NCBI GenBank assembly: GCA_009741485.1
Contig: CM019218.1
Span: 37,758,387-37,822,386 of the forward strand
Direction of reading: 5' to 3'
Source: Malurus cyaneus samueli
Lineage: Eukaryota > Chordata > Aves > Passeriformes > Maluridae
DNA: 64,000 nt
Shown: one piece after another, positions 59,560 through 64,000 of the stretch
Numbering within the stretch: position 1 is the first letter of the stretch
How the letters are laid out: every line of letters starts with the position of its first letter
Notes under the pieces: model-generated
What the model was told of the DNA's origin: nothing
The model's database searches: none
The model's input: only the letters and a program-made list of their open reading frames with translations
Position numbers and translations under genes: made by a program

Positions 59560-59790
59560 CTTTCCTCAACAAGAGACTGAGCAGAGACGGGAAAGCTTGA
59601 ATCGCTGCGCCTCCTCTGAGGGCTAACATTTCTCTCCTTCTTTCTTTTCTTTCTTGTCTTAAACTTGAGAAAATCAAAAAAGAAAGCAAGTAAAACAAAA
59701 GCTCCTTTGCCTTAATTAAATTACTCAGCCGCCCTCTGGGGTTGACACTGGGGATACATGAGGCTTTTGTGTAATATCTGGAGGAATTCT
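59560..59790. promoter_or_regulatory. Candidate conserved non-coding element
   Basis: Contains a CTTTGCCTTAATTAAATTAC block (homeodomain and TCF/SOX-like words), a CTCF-like core just after it, and CpG-containing flanks, without repeats. It is one of the more enhancer-like segments here. Conservation untested. Confidence 0.4.
59728..59741 (-). promoter_or_regulatory. CTCF-like core motif
   Basis: The minus strand reads CCCCAGAGGGCGGC, matching the AGAGGGCG core of the CTCF consensus with differences on its left side. Occupancy is unknown. Confidence 0.3.
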
Positions 59791-59934
59791 CCCGCTGCCT
59801 CCCGCCTCCCCCTGCCCCGTCCCGGGGACAGGCGGGAGGATTTCAAAGGGGAAGGGAAAGGAAGGGGGAGGGGGGTAAGCTAATAGGGATGGGAATTATT
59901 CTGTGATGGCTGGAGGGATAAGAGAAAAAAGGGA
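59791..59934 (+). repeat. GC-rich segment with a second G-quadruplex motif
   Basis: A CCCGCC-rich stretch with several CpGs leads to 59848-59875, where G-runs of 4, 3, 5 and 6 are separated by loops of 2, 7 and 1 bases. This fits a plus-strand G-quadruplex pattern. Confidence 0.7.
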
Positions 59935-60140
59935 AGGAAAGTCGCTGCTGAAATTGAAAGCCGATTCCCTGCGCTGGCTCGAGGCAGTGCTCTGACCTGA
60001 GGTAACTGCCCTTTTGCCAGAGACACAGGCAAAGTTCAGGGCACAGCGAAAGCTGCATAAATATGAAGTCTTTATCAGGGGGATGATCCGCTGCCTCAGG
60101 ACGTTCCTGCCTGCTTTGGGCGCAGCGTGACGAGGCAAGG
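59935..60140. promoter_or_regulatory. Candidate conserved non-coding element
   Basis: Retained CpGs (AAGTCGCTGC, GATCCGCTGCC, GGGCGCAGCG) surround an AT-rich core GCATAAATATGAAGTC, repeat-free. It completes the regulatory-looking cluster that starts near 57.66 kb. Inferred. Confidence 0.35.
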
Positions 60141-63100
60141 CCAGCTCTCCATGGCCACCAGCACCGGGCAGGGCTCGAGGCAGCTGGCCCCACTGCTGTG
60201 TTGCTATGTAGGGGCAGCTGTGGGGCTGTGCCTGAGCAGGGACGGTGCTGGCAGCAGAGCCAGGCCATCCCGCAAGCTCCAGAGAGCATCCCTACTGACC
60301 CAGGCAGCAACATCATCATTCCACATCTGCAGCAACAAACTCCCTGGGTCCCACCAGAAGGTTAGCAGTGGGAAAACGAGTTTCAATGAGCAGCAGGATT
60401 CATTCAGAAGAAGCACTGATGTTTTCTATCAGTATGTCCCTGTGCAGACATGTCCTGCAGTTGCTGCGGCAAATACATGCTCTTCCAGAAGACTGCTTTT
60501 ACACTGCTGCCATTGGTGGACTTGTTTGAGAGCGGTGGTTTTCTTAACCCGAATCTCCCACTGGCAAGATCTGACATCTTCCCCACCAAAATCTGGGTGA
60601 AATGAGCTTTGTTTTGCACCTTCAGTTTGGCCTGAAAAAAGAAACCCATATCTGTGCTTGAAAGAGAAAGGCAGCCTTCACATTGAGAGTAGTCTGCAAC
60701 AGTAGGTGAGTCCATGAGGGACTTGATGGATCCTTTCCACCATCTCCCCACATACCCACCACCATTACCCAGGTCCCAGAGTGCCAAAATCAGGTTTGAT
60801 CAGCGGCTTTTGGAGAGCTAACTGTGCTGTCTGGAACTGGGGGATAAACAAGCAATGCAAACAGAAGGAGTGGAGACTGCATACCAGCAGCAGTTCCCTT
60901 TTACTTACTGTTGGGAAGGAATATTTCTGGGAACAAAGAACATCTGGGTTGTAGGCTGAACTAGGCTTTATATGATGAAGCTTGTAATACTGTCCCATCT
61001 GGAGAGCAGCTCCAGTGAGCTCTGTGGGGAGATAAGAGACAGAGTCAACCATAAATCCACTCCTTTAAGCATGACAAGTGTGTGCCTCATATTCCAAAGA
61101 GAGGAGGGAGAAAAGTAAGTGGAAACATTTTTCTCTGTGCTGAACACACGCAGAGCTCAAAAGAGGCCCGTCCCTCCATAGTGTGATGGGAGGTTGGTAA
61201 GCATGGAGCACCCCCAGGGTGCCAACAAGAACAGTCAAAGGCTTTTCCTGCAGTGACAGCTTCATTCCCAAGTGACAGTCAGGCCTGGCAGGGATGCTGG
61301 GGGGTGCTGCCACACACACAAAGCCCCTGTGCAGCTGGAGCCAGAGGCAACTGCCACCAGGGAAAGAGAAGGAGCCTCAACTTTGGGGTTTCCACCTTGG
61401 TGAGGAAACTGGCCTCCCACTTCTCAGAGCTTCTCTGCTGTTTATTACTAACCATGATTTATGGCATTAATAACAATAGCCTTGCAGATGTGGAAGGGCC
61501 AGGTGAGGAATCAGGCTCTGGGTGTGGGGGAGTAGTATCACTGCTAGGGAAAAGAAATAAAAAGGTGTATTATTTCCCCAAGTGAGCTATCAAGGCTGAA
61601 ATGAGCTTTTGCAGTTTGTACCCAATGGACTGGCTGCACATTTCAAATACATACCTTGCAGATGGCATGTGATGCTCCCTGCAGTGGTTTGCCTCCCCTG
61701 CAGAAGTGTGGCCCCATGATCAGCCCACCCAGGTAACCCGTGTCTGGTGAGCACCTGTGTCAGCCAGCTTGGAGGAAGGTCTAAATACACCCTTGTGTTT
61801 ATCTAGGATTTCCCACTTACAGCCTTTGGCTTTCAAACAGCCACCCACTTGAGAGAGACAAGCAGGCAGCATCCTTTGCTTCTGTCTTCCAAATGTCTCC
61901 TGCAATTCCTTTTTCCCTCTTGCTTCCTATGATTTTCCAGACTGGCTTGATTGATTACAATATTTGAGTCCCTCTGCAAGCTCTTTTTGCTGTGTTTAAA
62001 GAAGTAAATTATTTCAATCCACATCCAAATCTTTTGTGGACAGTCTGCCACTGTTCATAAAAAAATACCATTTGCAGGGTTGCAAAACAGCACATTGCAT
62101 GGCACAGTGCCTAGCGCAGAGCTAAACCACCCTGATCCCTGCTCCAAGAAGCTGCCATTAGAAAGCACTGGATGACAAAGACTTGGATGTCAGAGGCCAA
62201 AACAAGGAGAGGAGTGAAGCAGGAGGAGGAATGCCTGGGACTGGGGTAGGCACTGATGCACTGCTCCTTCTGCAGCCTGTGTCAGGAAGGAGCAGGCCCT
62301 TCTCATCCAGGGGCTGGTTGTGGCACACAGGGAGCAAGATGAGTTGCCAGCATTTGAAAAAGAAAATACCACAAGGAAGGGGCTTCAAGGGAGGACTGTC
62401 CTTAAAGAGTTAGCCAGAGGTGGGATCTGAGGCAGAGACAAGAATGATATCATGGGGACTGCATCGTGATTATGCCTTTTGTGCCTTCCTGCATGTTGTC
62501 TCTGTGCCATTTATTAAAGTCATCTAGCTATGCCTGGATCCAAAGGAGTGGAAAACTCTCAGCTTGCATATCTCCCTGAAGTGAAAGCCCTCATTTATTT
62601 ATGTCCCAGAATGTGCTGTCTGGATCTTGCATCCCCTGTTGACAATAATTCAAGCACCACTTATCTTGGTTTTCAGTTGCTAAAAAGCAGGGTTTAGCAT
62701 AAATTTGTGCTGGCCTGTGACAGAGGTGTTATTTTCATTCACTATTCCCTAAACTATGTTTTCCTATAGAAAAAAAATGGGGAAAAAAGTACAGGTAAGG
62801 GAAAAATGAGGAAACATACTTCTTCCTTTTGAATGTTGACTTCATCTGATCCATAACCCACCTTAGTTCTTCCTCTTCCATCTCTTCCCAGTTCATGGAA
62901 GAAACATCAAAGATGCTTCTAGGAGCTGGCTTGTATGTGTGCCTCTGCGTTAAAGGGAGAGAGGGAGGCCATTTCAGACACAGGTTATTTATTAGAGGTT
63001 TAATATTGCTCCACATAGAAATTAATGGAACAGCATTCAGACGTGCCATTAAAATTTACCACTTCTTGCTATTTTAAACCCACATAATCATTTCAAATAA

Positions 63101-64000
63101 CACTGATTAAGGTCTTGCAAGAAATTTAAAAAAACCCCAACCAAGTTAACTCAGGCATCACCACAATGTCTCCACCTAATAACTGCTTTATTAACACAAG
63201 TCTGGGAGCAGGAATGCCTTATGTTAAATTTATTTATTTTCCATTTACACATCACTTTTCTGTTGGGTTTCTTTGCTAAACCATTTGCATGATGACCATT
63301 TCCTTCTTGACAGATTGCCTGACTGGATGGTATTTAATGTTTCACTGATATAAACATGCTCATTTCCCCCAAGGTGTGATTTTTTTTTTTCCTTTATAAA
63401 TTTGACTTTTGTATTTTCTTCTTAAGTTGCTCTTTCTGGAGTGAATATGCCTGAATGCACATGTGCTCAAATGCATGCACATGAAACACACAGAGTGTCT
63501 CCCTCTTCCCTTTCTATTTCTTTTATTTGCACATATAAATATACCTCCTACCAGCACTTCTTTATTTGATATGCACTCCAGGACATATGTTCACATTTAC
63601 AAGTGCATGTGAAAAGCCTGTAGTTTTCAAACCAAACTGGACTCTTTTCATTGTCCATGCCTTGACATTCAGCATAATTTTAACAAACTACTTAAGGTAT
63701 GGATTTTTGAGTTGTTTTATTTGTGGGTTTGTAGATTAATTAATAAGAAGGCAGGAAAGCTATATTGGGCTATGTGGTAAATGTATATTTGCTATAATTA
63801 TTGATCCTGATATTCAAATCACAACAGATTCCTTTGGATCAACATTCAGTCTCCTTAGCTGGAGCCCTTTGGCACTGTCCAAGTGAGCAGGCCATGTTTG
63901 TGTAATGAGTTTAGCCCTGAAACTTGGGAAAAGGTAGGGATGGTGGTGACTGAAAAATATGCTAGAGGTCAACTTTGTCACACATATAATTATTTTGTTA
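60141..64000. other. Non-coding stretch, nothing recognised
   Basis: GC-balanced to about 61.8 kb and AT-rich from 62.5 kb to the end. The overlapping frames at 60127-60787 and 61253-61585 have no domain. Short A or T runs lie near 62770, 63128 and 63380. No repeat family is recognised. Confidence 0.55.

Noticed and set aside
62510..62560. CR1-like word TAAAGTCATCTAGC
   Set aside because: The downstream CR1 words are missing, so a single short match is not enough.
1..64000. tRNA, rRNA, CRISPR array, operon or bacterial mobile element
   Set aside because: No cloverleaf with B-box, no rRNA words and no regular spaced repeats were seen; the organisation is that of vertebrate non-coding DNA.

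Overview
The window looks like vertebrate, most likely avian, nuclear DNA. It shows no bacterial-style gene packing, no operons and no ribosome-binding sites. Open frames are short and overlap on both strands. CpG is depleted except in a few compact patches. Recognisable interspersed repeats are sparse and heavily eroded: two CR1-type LINE remnants (about 19.16-19.34 kb on + and 52.27-52.35 kb on -) and one CORE-SINE/MIR-like remnant (about 36.19-36.31 kb). Abundant CR1-like and scarce other repeats fit a bird, but another sauropsid is not excluded. No species can be named from sequence alone.

I find no protein-coding gene I can name and no convincing complete gene. The window is best read as intergenic DNA or a large intron. 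Four weak candidates for single exons or decayed coding pieces are listed: the first 60 bases followed by a UTR-like stretch with overlapping AATAAA signals; an 89-codon frame at 13.28-13.55 kb; a 49-codon frame behind a good splice acceptor at 28.72-28.87 kb; and a 48-codon minus-strand frame at 39.33-39.47 kb. Several other segments are unusually free of stops in many frames (1.9-3.1, 31.15-31.72 and 51.7-52.2 kb) without a recognisable product.

The most obvious structure is a 787-bp, almost pure pyrimidine tract at 8361-9147. It has a C-rich core whose complementary strand carries many G-runs (G-quadruplex and triplex potential). Other structural elements are a perfect 17-bp hairpin (46441-46478), a pair of adjacent 15-bp palindromes (30472-30559), a 24-bp inverted repeat spanning 160 bp (10589-10748), a 14-bp hairpin with one mismatch (46665-46705), a composite foldback (22784-22872), a 36-bp alternating purine-pyrimidine run (14324-14359), an A/C-rich tract (18683-18792) and long A or T runs at 42.3, 54.9 and 57.6 kb.

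Several segments combine retained CpGs, homeodomain, E-box or GATA-type words and few repeats, as conserved non-coding enhancers often do. The densest stretch is 57.66-60.14 kb, with a CpG-rich patch, two G-quadruplex motifs and a CTCF-like core. Others lie near 4.4-4.9, 16.7-16.9, 21.45-21.55, 23.8-24.2, 35.3-35.65, 40.0-40.25, 41.9-42.0, 46.1-46.3 and 51.2-51.4 kb. Conservation cannot be tested here, so these remain inferences. No new multi-gene system is visible.
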